A stretch of 64,000 bases of DNA, from the NCBI GenBank assembly GCA_015061245.1, contig SUWY01000003.1, positions 39,966 to 103,965 on the forward strand, given 5' to 3'. The translations under genes and the position numbers were made by a program. The notes under the pieces are model-generated. The model was not told the DNA's origin, did not search any database, and was given only the letters and a program-made list of their open reading frames with translations. Positions 9,312-20,137 of the stretch are shown here, piece by piece. This DNA comes from Bacteroidales bacterium. Its GTDB lineage: Bacteria > Bacteroidota > Bacteroidia > Bacteroidales > Marinifilaceae. Position 1 is the first letter of the stretch. Each line of letters starts with the position of its first letter.

Positions 9312-10352
9312 TTAATACTCTCGACGCTTATATTCGTAGTCTGATAGTATTAGTGCAACCACCTCTGAGTAGTTGGCAACACCTTGTGGAATTTTGTTTA
9401 CACGCAGATAGGTGTTGTGGGCTGCATTTTGTACCTTCTCAGCTTTTTCTCGTCGCAAACTTTTCCAATGTTCTCGTTGTTTAGCGTATAGCTTGAATAT
9501 TTCGGGGTTGATACTTTCGTAGAGAGCTCTGTATGTTGAGTCGTTAACTACCTTTCTTGCATTATTCAAAATATAGGGCATTATTTCAAAGTAACCACTG
9601 AAGCGAACTGCTTTGTCGGGACTTGATGTTGTAACAAGATAGCCGTATAGGTTTGCTTCTGCCTCGCTTGTTACTCCAAGCAGATGAGCCGTTTCATGAG
9701 CTGTTGTAAATGCTACCTCTTCCGGCAATAGAAGTGAGTTGTTGTGAATCTCAGATAGGATTGGTCCATAATATCCGGTTACTCCTACCGCAGCGTATAT
9801 GCCGGGATAGAGCATATCTTTTGTTGTATATAATTTTGGTAGTGATGGCAAATTGTAGTTGGAGCAGATAGGAAGGTATAACTCTTTAATGCTGCTTCGC
9901 AACTCTTTTGCAGATTTGAATATATTAGTTGTATCGTAGGTTGAGTTAAGGGAATCTCGAAATTCTGCCAAAAATTGAGAGTAGGTTAGTGAATCATACT
10001 CTGCTTTGGGAATAGAGGTTCGCTCATAAAAATCTTTACCAAAATAGTTGGCTCCCCAGCATAGGTAGAACCATCCATATATCCAAAGTATTGATATAAC
10101 AATTGTCTTTACATATATCCATCTATACCGTTTAAACCATAGAAATATAACTCCGGAAAGAAGGACCAGAATTGATGCTACTACAAGTATATCGTATATA
10201 GAGAATGGTAAGATACTGCTTATAGTGTGTAGGATTTTGAATAAAACAGGGTAGATGTAATTGGTATATATATCATTAAGCCAAGGGATATGTTTGAATC
10301 CCTCGGCTATTATGATTGTTATTACTGGTGCTATAAAAGCTTTAAATCTCAT
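9312..10352 (-). CDS. DUF3810 membrane protein with zinc-protease motif
   Basis: 346 residues. Three hydrophobic segments in the first 100 residues (about 5-20, 50-72, 83-100) are followed by a soluble domain. HETAH at 219-223 is a gluzincin-type HExxH, and EAEANLYGY about seven residues further may supply the third zinc ligand. DUF3810 is a Bacteroidetes and Firmicutes family; peptidase activity is inferred from the motif, and the substrate is unknown. The start overlaps the stop of the calcium ATPase gene by 4 bases, so translational coupling and membership of the long elongation-gene operon are likely. Confidence 0.85.
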   Translation of the reverse strand: MRFKAFIAPVITIIIAEGFKHIPWLNDIYTNYIYPVLFKILHTISSILPFSIYDILVVASILVLLSGVIFLWFKRYRWIYVKTIVISILWIYGWFYLCWGANYFGKDFYERTSIPKAEYDSLTYSQFLAEFRDSLNSTYDTTNIFKSAKELRSSIKELYLPICSNYNLPSLPKLYTTKDMLYPGIYAAVGVTGYYGPILSEIHNNSLLLPEEVAFTTAHETAHLLGVTSEAEANLYGYLVTTSSPDKAVRFSGYFEIMPYILNNARKVVNDSTYRALYESINPEIFKLYAKQREHWKSLRREKAEKVQNAAHNTYLRVNKIPQGVANYSEVVALILSDYEYKRREY

Positions 10353-12937
10353 TGTTTGTTTGCGACTTTCTTTATTAATCTAAAGGCCTCGCCTGCAATC
10401 AATGGAATTGATGATACTGCCAATATTGCAATCCATGTTGTGAGTGATAATGGTTCAGTGCGGAAAACATTACCACCGAATTGTACTATAATGAATTGGC
10501 CTAATCCAATGATCAATAGTGCTATTACAAAGCCTGTGCTCTGTTTCATATTTGCAAATGCAGATCTGTTTGTAAAGAATGCTTTTGCGTTAAACAGGTT
10601 CCAGAATTGCAGGAATACGAAGAATGTGAAGAAGATACACAACTCATACGAATCTATCTCCTGACCGCTACTCTTCATGTAGTATAACATTCCTAATAGG
10701 ATTGCAGTGAACGATACTCCAAGCAGAGCTATCGATCTCAACATTTCAGGTACAAGAATGAATGATTTTGAGTTGCGAGGTTTATCCAACATAACAAGTT
10801 TACTTGGTGGTAGTGAGGCCAATGCCATTGAGGCAAATGTATCAATGATAAGATTTACCCACAACATTTGTGTTACAGTCAAAGGCATCTCAACTCCCAT
10901 GAATGGACCAATCACCACGATTGCCATTGCAGTCATATTAATTGTAAGTTGGAAGAGTATGAAACGTTGAATATTTCTATACAATGATCTTCCCCACATT
11001 ACAGCCGATGCAATACTTCTAAATGAGTCGTCGATAAGGGTAATATCGCTACTCTCTTTAGCAACCGATGTTCCGCTTCCCATTGACAGACCAACATCGG
11101 CATGGTTTAAGGCCGGGGCATCGTTTGTTCCGTCGCCTGTAACAGCAACAACCTCACCCAAATTTTTTAGAAGCGATACCAAACGCTGCTTGTCTGTAGG
11201 TCTGGCACGACACATTACCTTAATTGCCTGAATACGCTTTAATGCCTCTTCATCCGATAGTGCCTCGAAATCGGTACCGGTGATTATGTTAGCATCGGTG
11301 CACTTATCGTTCCAGATTCCTGTTTGACGGGCAATTTCTCGAGCCGTTCCTGCTGTATCGCCGGTAACAATTTTAATGTCAATACCTGCATTATGGCACT
11401 CTTTGATTGCAGAAGGAACCTCTTCACGAATTGGATCTTCAATGCCAACAACACCCATAAAGTGCAGATTGTTTATCTGTTCACTCTGTAGGGTAATCTG
11501 TTCGTTAGCGTCGAATTTTCGATATGCAAATCCCAAGGTTCTCATTGCTCTGCCTTGATAGGCAGATAGTATATTTTCTATATTTTTATACTCTTCGCTG
11601 CTTAAGTTGGTTGAACGCTCTAATAATATCTCTGGTGCACCTTTTACTAAAATATATCCATTTGTTGTAGCTGTTGCCATATACTTGCGTTCGGTATTGA
11701 ACGGAAGTTGTTTTATAATTTGGCACTCGTTACGTAGTTTTTTGTAATCAATATCTTTACCGGTTAACCATAAGAGCAGGGCACACTCTGTAGGATTTCC
11801 AAGCATGGTAGGAACGCCATTGCTGTCGTTGTCTCCAAGATTTGCAGTCGAGTTTACTGCCATGCAGTGGTATAGTGTTGCCACATCTGCAGTGTCAATA
11901 ATATGTTCGGCTTTTACTACCATTCTGTTTTGTGTGAGGGTTCCCGTTTTATCTGTACATATAACAGTGGTTGCTCCCATTGTTTCGCATGCGTGCATTT
12001 TGCGTACAAGATTGTTTGCTTTAAGCATTTTACGCATACTTAATGCCAAACTTAGGGTGATGCTCATTGGCAAGCCTTCCGGAACTGCTACCACTAAAAT
12101 GGCAACCGATACCATGAAGAATTGTAGTAATTTTTGTAGAACCTCGAGAGTAAAGAATCCATTGTCAAATACTCCGTGCAGCCATGCTTGAATAGTGAGT
12201 GATACGAAAATAAGTACCGATACAATCATAGCAATGACACTTACAAAGTTTGCCAACTTTGCAAGCTGTTTAGCCAATGGAGTTTTATCTTTTATAATTT
12301 CGGTGGCTTGTTTTGCAACCTTCCCGTATTCAGTGGCGTCGCCTACTTTATCTACAATATATTCGCAGTTACCCTCAAGAATTGTTGTGCCACGAAGAAT
12401 GCGGTTTGTCGGGAATGTTGCCTCGGGGTCGGCAGATTCAGGATGCTCACTTTTTGATACTGATAACTCACCGGTCATACACGACTCGTTAATTAGCAGT
12501 GAGTTTGATTTTACTAAGTTACCATCGGCAGGAATCTCATCACCGCTCTCAAGAATGATGTAGTCGCCAACAACAATATCCTCTTTCTTTACCAAACAGA
12601 TAACTCCGTTTCTTATAACCTTATATGGCTCTTCGTCTTGGATTTTGTTAAGCAGTTCAAATTTTTTGTTGGCATCGTATTCAAACCAGAATGCAATTCC
12701 GGTTGATAGTACAATGGCACATATAATTCCGATTGTCTCCAAGTAGTCGTTGCTGAATATTGCAATTGCGAATGATACAGCGGCAGCAACCAACAATACA
12801 ACTATTATTGGATCTTTAAAACTTCTAAGAAATAGTATAAAAGGACTTACCTTTTTAGGAGGAGTTATGATGTTGTGACCATATCTCTCTCTATTTTCAG
12901 TAACTTGTTTGTCTGTTAATCCAGTTAAACTTTTCAT
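10349..12937 (-). CDS. P-type calcium-transporting ATPase, PMCA-like
   Basis: 862 residues. Seen: the actuator loop MTGELSV, the phosphorylation site CTDKTGTLTQ with Asp329, the nucleotide-binding KGAPE, the hinge TGDGTNDAPAL, and membrane motifs VPEGLPMS (M4) and WVNLIIDTFASMALA (M6) that carry the Ca2+ ligands of P2B pumps. It exports Ca2+ (perhaps Mn2+) from the cytoplasm at the cost of ATP. Ten bases separate it from rodA upstream and it overlaps the DUF3810 gene downstream. Its place behind the elongation genes is notable, but a functional link is only an inference. Confidence 0.93.
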   Translation of the reverse strand: MKSLTGLTDKQVTENRERYGHNIITPPKKVSPFILFLRSFKDPIIVVLLVAAAVSFAIAIFSNDYLETIGIICAIVLSTGIAFWFEYDANKKFELLNKIQDEEPYKVIRNGVICLVKKEDIVVGDYIILESGDEIPADGNLVKSNSLLINESCMTGELSVSKSEHPESADPEATFPTNRILRGTTILEGNCEYIVDKVGDATEYGKVAKQATEIIKDKTPLAKQLAKLANFVSVIAMIVSVLIFVSLTIQAWLHGVFDNGFFTLEVLQKLLQFFMVSVAILVVAVPEGLPMSITLSLALSMRKMLKANNLVRKMHACETMGATTVICTDKTGTLTQNRMVVKAEHIIDTADVATLYHCMAVNSTANLGDNDSNGVPTMLGNPTECALLLWLTGKDIDYKKLRNECQIIKQLPFNTERKYMATATTNGYILVKGAPEILLERSTNLSSEEYKNIENILSAYQGRAMRTLGFAYRKFDANEQITLQSEQINNLHFMGVVGIEDPIREEVPSAIKECHNAGIDIKIVTGDTAGTAREIARQTGIWNDKCTDANIITGTDFEALSDEEALKRIQAIKVMCRARPTDKQRLVSLLKNLGEVVAVTGDGTNDAPALNHADVGLSMGSGTSVAKESSDITLIDDSFRSIASAVMWGRSLYRNIQRFILFQLTINMTAMAIVVIGPFMGVEMPLTVTQMLWVNLIIDTFASMALASLPPSKLVMLDKPRNSKSFILVPEMLRSIALLGVSFTAILLGMLYYMKSSGQEIDSYELCIFFTFFVFLQFWNLFNAKAFFTNRSAFANMKQSTGFVIALLIIGLGQFIIVQFGGNVFRTEPLSLTTWIAILAVSSIPLIAGEAFRLIKKVANKQ

Positions 12938-12947
12938 TTTCTTTATT

Positions 12948-14378
12948 TTATAGTGCTTGCATTCTATTGGAATCTAACTTTATGAAAATGAATATCAATA
13001 TCGTAAATGTCCATAGCGATGAACCTCCATAGCTGAAAAAGGGTAGTGGAATTCCAATTACAGGAGTCAAACCAATGGTCATTCCAATATTAATGATAAG
13101 GTGGAATAGCAAAATTCCTGCAACTCCCAATCCATATATTCTTGAAAATGCAGAGCGTTGTCGTTCTGCTAAAGTTATGATTCGAATAATCAATGTTGTA
13201 AATACAATAATCACAAACGAGGCCCCAAGAAATCCCCACTCCTCACCTACTGTACAGAAGATAAAGTCGGTATCTTGTTCCGGAACAAAATTGTATTTGG
13301 TCTGTGTTCCATGAAGGAACCCTTTCCCTGCTAATCCTCCCGAGCCAATAGCAATCTTAGATTGGTTAACATTATATCCAATTCCTGATGGATCCGATGT
13401 TTTACCTAGAAGAAGATTTATGCGGTCTTGTTGGTGAGGTTGCAGTTTTGAAAAGGCGTAGTTTACTCCATAACTTCCGGCAATTGTCAGCCAACTTAGT
13501 AACAGTATTGGAATTACCTTCTTTATATGTTTACGTTTGTAGTACACTATACCAAATATTGTTACTGAGATATACGCTGCAAGCAGGCATATTGATGAAT
13601 CAATCTCTAAGTTTAGTGCATACACAACTCCATATAGTATTGCGAATAGCCCTATTAATGCCGACAACGCCACAATGGTCTCGTAAAAATGTTGTCGATA
13701 ATATAGAATTGCAATCATAGTTCCTGCAATGATAATAGATATAACCGCAGTGGTTGGATAGAGTAGGGAGAAGATAAATATTACTATTGCAACTCCCAAC
13801 ATTATTGGGATAAGATCATCTAATCCCTCGCGGTACATTACCAATATAAACGAGGCGTATACCAGGGCAGAACCGGTATCATTCTGTACAATGATAAGTA
13901 ATGCCGGTATGGCCAAAATAGCTCCGACTAATAGCAGGTTTGGAAGTTTCATTATCTTGAAGCCCTGTTTACTCATTATTTTGGCAATGGCAAGACAAGT
14001 TGCAATTTTTGCAAACTCTGCGGGTTGAATCCTTATTGAACCAATCTCGAACCACGATCTTGCTCCATTTACCTCCTTACCGAGAAACAGAACGGAGACA
14101 AGGGCAAGTATCATCAATACATATATCGGTATTGAGAATATAGTAAAGAATTTACTATCCATAAGTAGGATAACGAATCCAATTACAAAGGCAACTCCCA
14201 TCCAAATCAGCTGTTTACCATATCTTTGTGTTACATCCAAAATACTACTATGGCTCTCGTCATAGACTGCAGCATATATGCTTATCCAGCCCATAACGAC
14301 CAGCAGAAGGTATAGAAAGATTGTAAACCAATCTATATGTTCTAAAAATTTACTTTGTCTACGACCTCGCTCAACCAT
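12948..14378 (-). CDS. rodA: RodA, SEDS peptidoglycan glycosyltransferase
   Basis: 476 residues, polytopic, with about ten or more membrane segments. Motifs of SEDS proteins: NGARSWFEIGSIRIQPAEFAK near 104-124 and, near the C-terminus, GLTPVIGIPLPFFSYGGSS. RodA polymerises lipid II into glycan strands during side-wall growth together with PBP2. It is one base downstream of mrdA, confirming the pair. Slightly longer than the E. coli protein (370 residues); the extra length is in the central membrane region, as is common in Bacteroidetes. Confidence 0.95.
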   Translation of the reverse strand: MVERGRRQSKFLEHIDWFTIFLYLLLVVMGWISIYAAVYDESHSSILDVTQRYGKQLIWMGVAFVIGFVILLMDSKFFTIFSIPIYVLMILALVSVLFLGKEVNGARSWFEIGSIRIQPAEFAKIATCLAIAKIMSKQGFKIMKLPNLLLVGAILAIPALLIIVQNDTGSALVYASFILVMYREGLDDLIPIMLGVAIVIFIFSLLYPTTAVISIIIAGTMIAILYYRQHFYETIVALSALIGLFAILYGVVYALNLEIDSSICLLAAYISVTIFGIVYYKRKHIKKVIPILLLSWLTIAGSYGVNYAFSKLQPHQQDRINLLLGKTSDPSGIGYNVNQSKIAIGSGGLAGKGFLHGTQTKYNFVPEQDTDFIFCTVGEEWGFLGASFVIIVFTTLIIRIITLAERQRSAFSRIYGLGVAGILLFHLIINIGMTIGLTPVIGIPLPFFSYGGSSLWTFTILIFIFIKLDSNRMQAL

Positions 14379-14379
14379 T

Positions 14380-16191
14380 TTAATCGTATTTTATAACTGA
14401 ATTCATGATCCTCTCCTCAACGCTCTTTTTGCGATCGGAAATCTTTCCTGTTAAATATTTCTCCAATATCAATCCTCCTATAGGTACGGCATAAGTTGCT
14501 CCGAATCCTCCATTTTCAATATATATTGCCATGGCAATTTTAGGATTTTCACGAGGTGCGAATACCATGAAAATAGAGTGGTCCTCACCATGCGGATTCT
14601 GAGCAGTTCCTGTTTTACCACAAACAACAATTGAATCCATCATGGCGCCCTTTGCGGTTCCTCCTGTTATGGCCTGTTCCATTCCATCAATAACAACATC
14701 AAAATGACGTTTTGAAATATTGATATTGTGTTTCTCATAGGCGATGGTAGAGTCGCCTACATTTCTAACAATATGTGGTGTTATATAGTAGCCCTTGTTT
14801 GCAATGCAACACGCCATATTGGCAATTTGCAATGGGTTGACCAAAATCTCACCTTGTCCGATAGATATTGACGAGATATAACTCCAACGCCACTTATTGG
14901 TTCTGAACCGTTTGTCAAAAAAGTCTGCACTTGGTATCAAACCGGCTGAAGCTGACGAGAATTCCGGAGCAATTTTCTGACCCAAACCAAATTGTAAAAT
15001 ATATGAGCGCCAATTGATATAGGCATCGCGCACACTCTTGAATTTAGATGACTCTAAAACTCTTCTCCAGTTGTGTACATACCACGGATTACATGAGTTT
15101 TGAATAGAACCACGCAAATCCAATGGGGATGCATGGTTATGGCAACGCATAGGTATCGGACCGATAGTTGCCCCCATATGACATGAGAATTGCGATTCCG
15201 GAGTTACGACTCCCAACTCCAATCCAACCAAAGCCTGCAATGTCTTGAATGTTGATCCCGGTGGGTATGTTGATTGAAGAGTTCTGTCAAATAGTGGCAA
15301 ACTCTTATCTTGTTGTAGCACTCGATAGTTTTTACCTCTATCCAGACCAATCATAAGCAATGGATCGTAACCGGGACTTGATACCTTTAGTAGAATTTCA
15401 CCGGTCGAGGGCTCAATAGCAATAATACCGCCACGTTTGTTTTTCATCAGTTGGTACGCATACTCTTGTAGCTCTGCATCGAGTGTGGTGGTTATGCTTT
15501 GTCCCATTTGTGCGGGAATATCATGCTCACCATCAGCATAAGAACCCTTTACCTGGTTAAAGTTGTCAACCAAAAGATACTTTTTACCCTTTACTCCTCG
15601 TAAATCCTTTTCGTATGCCTTCTCCAAGCCGGTAATACCAACATAGTCTCCTGATGCGTAGTACTTTGATGTATCCTTATCAATTGTACTCTGTGAAACC
15701 TCGCCCACATAACCGAATACATCGGCAGAGTGATTTAGGTTATATGTTCTTAAAGTTCTGGTCTGAACCTCAAATCCTTGATATTTGTGTAGTTTCTCCT
15801 GAAGAGTAGCATATCTGTCCGAGGTAATTTGAGATACAAGTACCGATGACCTTCTTGTCGAGAACTTTCTACACTTTTCAAAAGCCTTTTTGAAACTCTC
15901 CATGTCAATGCCAAGGATTGTTATAAGCTCAAGAGTATCAAATGGTTTTACCTTTCTAGGCGTTACAAGTAGATCATATGCCGGTTGATTCTCAACCATT
16001 ATTTTGCCGTTACGATCCAACATTAATCCTCTGGCCGGATATACAGTCTGAACACGCTGTGAGTTGCCTTCTGCTTTGATTTTATACTCATCCGTTAGAA
16101 TCTGCATACAGAAGAGGCGCACAATATAAATTGTGGCAATCAGCAATATCACAACATAGATAACAGATTTTCGATAATTATAATTACTCAT
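14380..16191 (-). CDS. mrdA: Penicillin-binding protein 2, elongation transpeptidase
   Basis: 603 residues: an N-terminal membrane anchor (about 9-30), a PBP dimerisation domain (RGLMLDRNGKIMVENQPAYD), and a transpeptidase domain with the active-site serine in YPPGSTFK (Ser313), the SxN motif in NSCNPWY and KTG in CGKTGTAQ (Lys526). It cross-links peptidoglycan during elongation, with its active site in the periplasm. It overlaps mreD by 8 bases and touches rodA, the standard mre-mrd order of Bacteroidales. Confidence 0.96.
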   Translation of the reverse strand: MSNYNYRKSVIYVVILLIATIYIVRLFCMQILTDEYKIKAEGNSQRVQTVYPARGLMLDRNGKIMVENQPAYDLLVTPRKVKPFDTLELITILGIDMESFKKAFEKCRKFSTRRSSVLVSQITSDRYATLQEKLHKYQGFEVQTRTLRTYNLNHSADVFGYVGEVSQSTIDKDTSKYYASGDYVGITGLEKAYEKDLRGVKGKKYLLVDNFNQVKGSYADGEHDIPAQMGQSITTTLDAELQEYAYQLMKNKRGGIIAIEPSTGEILLKVSSPGYDPLLMIGLDRGKNYRVLQQDKSLPLFDRTLQSTYPPGSTFKTLQALVGLELGVVTPESQFSCHMGATIGPIPMRCHNHASPLDLRGSIQNSCNPWYVHNWRRVLESSKFKSVRDAYINWRSYILQFGLGQKIAPEFSSASAGLIPSADFFDKRFRTNKWRWSYISSISIGQGEILVNPLQIANMACCIANKGYYITPHIVRNVGDSTIAYEKHNINISKRHFDVVIDGMEQAITGGTAKGAMMDSIVVCGKTGTAQNPHGEDHSIFMVFAPRENPKIAMAIYIENGGFGATYAVPIGGLILEKYLTGKISDRKKSVEERIMNSVIKYD

Positions 16192-16693
16192 GTCTGCTGC
16201 TTGAACGAATAGCTGTAAAGTAATACAACATCATAATTACGAACGAGGCTACCGTGCTGAAAACTATGCGAAGAAGAGTAATGTGAAATGCCTTGAATGA
16301 AAATGTCTCCAACATAATGAATGAAACAAAATAGATAACCGATGTCAAGGCTATATATTTAGCTAACCATGTTGTATTACTTGCACGTAGGGCAGTTTTT
16401 ATCGGGTTGTTTTGGCGGACACTTACAGCCTCCAGAATCATAGGTCTAAAGTAGGCCATTAGGGTAGCGGCTGCAGTGTGTATTCCCATAGTATTGTTGG
16501 CAAAATCAACAATAACTCCTAAAACGAATGCCATAAGCAATACAAAAGTATCGCTAAACTCATCGGGAGCCATTAGGATAGCCAATACATATATATTTAA
16601 ATAGACATACGATGATACTTGAATGTTATCCAACAATAGGAGTTGAATAATCATTAAGATTGCAGTATGTATAAAATAAACTAGGTTACTCAT
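16184..16693 (-). CDS. mreD: MreD, rod-shape membrane protein
   Basis: 169 residues, nearly all hydrophobic with about five membrane segments, including GVIVDFANNTMGIHTAAATL, the typical conserved loop. I chose the ATG at 16693 (MSNLVYFIHTAIL); the frame extends upstream only to a TTG deep inside mreC. With this start it overlaps mreC by 8 bases and mrdA by 8 bases. MreD links MreC to the other elongation proteins in the inner membrane. Confidence 0.92.
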   Translation of the reverse strand: MSNLVYFIHTAILMIIQLLLLDNIQVSSYVYLNIYVLAILMAPDEFSDTFVLLMAFVLGVIVDFANNTMGIHTAAATLMAYFRPMILEAVSVRQNNPIKTALRASNTTWLAKYIALTSVIYFVSFIMLETFSFKAFHITLLRIVFSTVASFVIMMLYYFTAIRSSSRHE

Positions 16694-17489
16694 TCTTGAA
16701 AAACTCGTTTTCCAACTCTTTTCTCTCCATATAGCTATTATTGGCAATGATATTAATCTGTCCTAAGTGTTTAAAATCGGCTGCCAATTTTATACGTAGT
16801 TTATTGAAGCTGGACTCTTGTCTTATAACAGAGTCTACAACTCCTAAAAGTTTACCCTCGGGGAATACCGATGAGAAACCGGTAGTAACAACAGTGTCAC
16901 CTATAGCAACATTGACGTGATCAGGAATATCGTATAGATATGAGAATCTGTAATCAGCGCCATCCCACTGTAATGAACCGTAATAACTACTGTTTTTAAC
17001 CATTCCTGATATTTTCAGATTTGTATTGATAAGAGGAATAGCAATAGAGTAGTGGTCTGAACATTTAACTACGATTCCTAGTACTTTATCTCCTGAGCAG
17101 ATGCCATTATCTTCTCTTATGGAGTCTATTCGCCCCTTGTTGATGACCATATAGTTTTTGTTTCTATTCCATGTAGAGTTTATAATATGCGCACTATAAT
17201 AGTTGTAACCTACTGGAATATGAAACAGACTATCAGTAATTCTGGCAAGTTTGTTGCGTAGTTCAACATTCTCTTCAATAAGTTCATCATTGATGCTTGG
17301 TGCATCAAAAAACTTAGTAGCCATATAGACCTGTTCATCTACGACACTATTCACATCAGATAGTGTACCAAAGAATACACTATTCTGATATGAGTTATGT
17401 TTAAAGATAAATAGACAAGCTACAATCTCAAGAACTATAAAGAGAATATGGAAGTGATAGCGTAGAATTATTTTAAAAAAATTATTCAC
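16686..17489 (-). CDS. mreC: MreC, periplasmic elongation scaffold
   Basis: 267 residues: an N-terminal membrane anchor (about 10-29), a coiled-coil stretch around 60-85 and two beta domains with the conserved features KVLGIVVK, SGMVKNSSYYGSLQWDG and GDTVVTTGFSSVFPEG. MreC activates PBP2 and connects it with MreB and MreD. It lies 21 bases after mreB and overlaps mreD by 8 bases. Confidence 0.94.
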   Translation of the reverse strand: MNNFFKIILRYHFHILFIVLEIVACLFIFKHNSYQNSVFFGTLSDVNSVVDEQVYMATKFFDAPSINDELIEENVELRNKLARITDSLFHIPVGYNYYSAHIINSTWNRNKNYMVINKGRIDSIREDNGICSGDKVLGIVVKCSDHYSIAIPLINTNLKISGMVKNSSYYGSLQWDGADYRFSYLYDIPDHVNVAIGDTVVTTGFSSVFPEGKLLGVVDSVIRQESSFNKLRIKLAADFKHLGQINIIANNSYMERKELENEFFKNE

Positions 17490-17510
17490 GGCTCTCTATA
17501 CAACACTCTG

Positions 17511-18533
17511 CTACTTGAGCAAGAAGGTGAATTTGTCTATATTCTTCAATGCAATACCGGTTCCGCGTACAACAGCACGTAGAGGATCCTCTGCAATATG
17601 GAATGGAATGCTAAGTTTATCACTTAAACGTTTATCCAAACCACGCAATAGAGCACCACCACCACTTAGGTAGATACCATTTTTAACCAAATCCTGATAC
17701 AACTCAGGTGGAGTTTGCTCCAAAGCTTCAAGGATAGCATTCTCAATTTTCAAGATAGATCTATCCAGACAGTGTGCAATCTCTTGGTATGATACAGGAA
17801 TCTCCATAGGAAGCGAGGTTACAGCATTAGGACCGGTAACAATATAATCTGCCGGAGGCTCGTCAAGTTCTGCAATAGCAGCTCCAACTTTCATCTTAAT
17901 CTGCTCAGCAGTAGTCTCTCCAATGCGAATGTTATATTGCATACGCATATAGTGTTGGATATCCTCATTAAAGTCATCACCTGCAGTACGTATTGATTTG
18001 TTACTTACAATACCACCAAGAGAGATAACTGCAATCTCTGATGTACCACCACCTATGTCAACAATCATATTTCCCTCGGGAGCCTCAACGTCAATACCGA
18101 TTCCAAGGGCTGCTGCCATTGGCTCGTACAACATATAGACATCGCGTCCACCGCAGTGCTCTGAAGAGTCACGTACAGCACGCAACTCAACCTCGGTACT
18201 ACCACTAGGAATACATACAACCATTCTTAGTGATGGGGTAAAGAAATTGCTCTTGGAACAAGCCATCTTAATCATGCCTGTAAGCATCTTCTCTGCTGCA
18301 TTGAAGTTAGCAATAACTCCATCGCGAAGAGGGCGAATAGTCTCAATATCCGGAGCCTCACGCCCCTGCATCAACTTTGCCTTCTTTCCAACTGCCATAA
18401 CCTTTTCCGTTTTACGGTTTATGGCAATAATTGAAGGCTCGTTCAAAACCAACTTGTCTTCACACACAATAAGGGTGTTTGCAGTACCCAAGTCGATTGC
18501 TATATCTTTTGTAAATAGTGAAAAAAGACCCAT
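17511..18533 (-). CDS. mreB: MreB, actin-like cytoskeletal ATPase
   Basis: 340 residues, the usual length. Actin-fold motifs: phosphate-1 IDLGTANTLI near the N-terminus, phosphate-2 VDIGGGTSEIAV near 159 and the adenosine motif SGGGALLRGLD near 290. It forms membrane-bound filaments that steer cell-wall synthesis. It lies 20 bases after purH in the same direction, so the elongation genes probably depend at least partly on the purH promoter. Confidence 0.97.
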   Translation of the reverse strand: MGLFSLFTKDIAIDLGTANTLIVCEDKLVLNEPSIIAINRKTEKVMAVGKKAKLMQGREAPDIETIRPLRDGVIANFNAAEKMLTGMIKMACSKSNFFTPSLRMVVCIPSGSTEVELRAVRDSSEHCGGRDVYMLYEPMAAALGIGIDVEAPEGNMIVDIGGGTSEIAVISLGGIVSNKSIRTAGDDFNEDIQHYMRMQYNIRIGETTAEQIKMKVGAAIAELDEPPADYIVTGPNAVTSLPMEIPVSYQEIAHCLDRSILKIENAILEALEQTPPELYQDLVKNGIYLSGGGALLRGLDKRLSDKLSIPFHIAEDPLRAVVRGTGIALKNIDKFTFLLK

Positions 18534-18553
18534 TTTTAAGTTCTTGGTTAAAA

Positions 18554-20089
18554 TTAGTGTTTAAAGTGTCTCATACCGGTAAATACCATTGCAATACCAT
18601 ATTTATTGGCTGCATCGATTGACTCTTGGTCACGTACAGATCCACCTGGTTGAATAATTGCAGTTACGCCGGCAGCATGAGCAGCCTCAACGCAATCAGA
18701 GAATGGGAAGAAAGCATCGGAAGCCAAAACACTGCCCTTAATTCTGTCAGCACCTTGACGAATAGCATTCTCCAATGCCCAAATTCTGCTAACTTGACCA
18801 GGACCAACTCCAGTAGTGCATTTATCTTTAGCCAATGCAATACCGTTTGATTTGGCATGCTTAACAACTTTCATTGCAAAGATCAAATCCTCCATCTCTG
18901 CTTCGGTTGGAGCCTTATCGGTAACGACCTTCAAATCTTCAGCATTGTATAGCTCGTTATCCAGGTCTTGCAATAAGAATCCTCCAAGTACAGTCTTTGC
19001 CTTAACTCCATCCTCTTTTTTGCAGATATCAGGCAACTCCAACAATCTGATATTCTTCTTTTGGGTAAGGATATCCAATGCCTCTTGACTAAATGATGGA
19101 GCAACAACAACCTCTAGGAAAATCTTTGACATCTGCTCAGCAGTTGCAGCATCAATTTCACGATTTGATGCAACAATACCACCGAAAATAGATACAGGGT
19201 CTGCCTCGTATGCTTTCTTGAATGCCTCAGAGATACTCTCTGCACTTGCAACTCCACATGGATTGGCGTGCTTAGCAGCAACGATAGTTGGCTCGCTAAA
19301 CTCCTTTAAAGCCTCCAATGCTCCATCTGTATCTCCTATATTGTTGTATGATAGCTCTTTACCGTGCAACTGCTTAGCTCCGCACAATGTTCCCTCTGTA
19401 CCTTTGATTGATGCATAGAAAGCAGCTGATTGGTGAGGGTTCTCGCCATAACGCAAATCCTGCTTCTTTTCATAGGTAACGGTCATTGTATCAGGATACT
19501 TGATTCCCAATCTCTTCTTGAAGTAGTCAGCAATCAATGTATCGTAATGAGATGTATGGATAAAGGTCTTGGCAGCAAGCATCTCCTTTGTTTCCGGGGT
19601 GGTGTCGCCAAACTCTTTAATCTCAGAAATAACCTGTGCATAATCAGCAGGATCGGTAAGAACAGACACGAATTTATAGTTCTTACTTGCAGCACGAATC
19701 ATAGTAGGACCACCTATATCGATATTCTCAACTACCTCCTCGTGAGAAACTCCCGGTTTCAAAACAGTCTGTTTGAAAGGGTATAGGTTGCATACTACAA
19801 TATCAATTGGCTCAATTCCCAACTCATTCATTTGTGTTTGGTGCAACTCATTGTCTCTGATAGCCAACAAACCTCCCTCTACTTTTGGGTGCAATGTCTT
19901 GACACGTCCATCAAAACACTCAGGGAAACCTGTCAAGTCTGATATATCTTTAACTGCAATTCCTGCCTCGTTCAATTTCTTTGAAGTACCTCCGGTTGAA
20001 ATAATTTCCCAACCCATATTATGAAGCTCTTGTGCGAACTCAACAATACCTGTCTTGTCAAATACGCTAATTAACGCTTTTCTGCTCAT
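18554..20089 (-). CDS. purH: Bifunctional AICAR formyltransferase / IMP cyclohydrolase
   Basis: 511 residues: an MGS-like IMP cyclohydrolase domain (about 1-145, with STGGTSKKL and [15 protein letters not shown]) and an AICAR formyltransferase domain with RYGENPHQ near 210 and the catalytic KHANPCG near 258. It carries out the last two steps of purine synthesis, AICAR to FAICAR to IMP, in the cytoplasm. First gene of an eight-gene run with mreBCD, mrdA, rodA, the Ca2+ ATPase and DUF3810. A promoter match lies about 50 bases upstream. Confidence 0.97.
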   Translation of the reverse strand: MSRKALISVFDKTGIVEFAQELHNMGWEIISTGGTSKKLNEAGIAVKDISDLTGFPECFDGRVKTLHPKVEGGLLAIRDNELHQTQMNELGIEPIDIVVCNLYPFKQTVLKPGVSHEEVVENIDIGGPTMIRAASKNYKFVSVLTDPADYAQVISEIKEFGDTTPETKEMLAAKTFIHTSHYDTLIADYFKKRLGIKYPDTMTVTYEKKQDLRYGENPHQSAAFYASIKGTEGTLCGAKQLHGKELSYNNIGDTDGALEALKEFSEPTIVAAKHANPCGVASAESISEAFKKAYEADPVSIFGGIVASNREIDAATAEQMSKIFLEVVVAPSFSQEALDILTQKKNIRLLELPDICKKEDGVKAKTVLGGFLLQDLDNELYNAEDLKVVTDKAPTEAEMEDLIFAMKVVKHAKSNGIALAKDKCTTGVGPGQVSRIWALENAIRQGADRIKGSVLASDAFFPFSDCVEAAHAAGVTAIIQPGGSVRDQESIDAANKYGIAMVFTGMRHFKH

Positions 20090-20137
20090 ATCTATCTAGA
20101 TGAAAATTTAGTGTTTTACCTTGTTTATAATGTTTCG

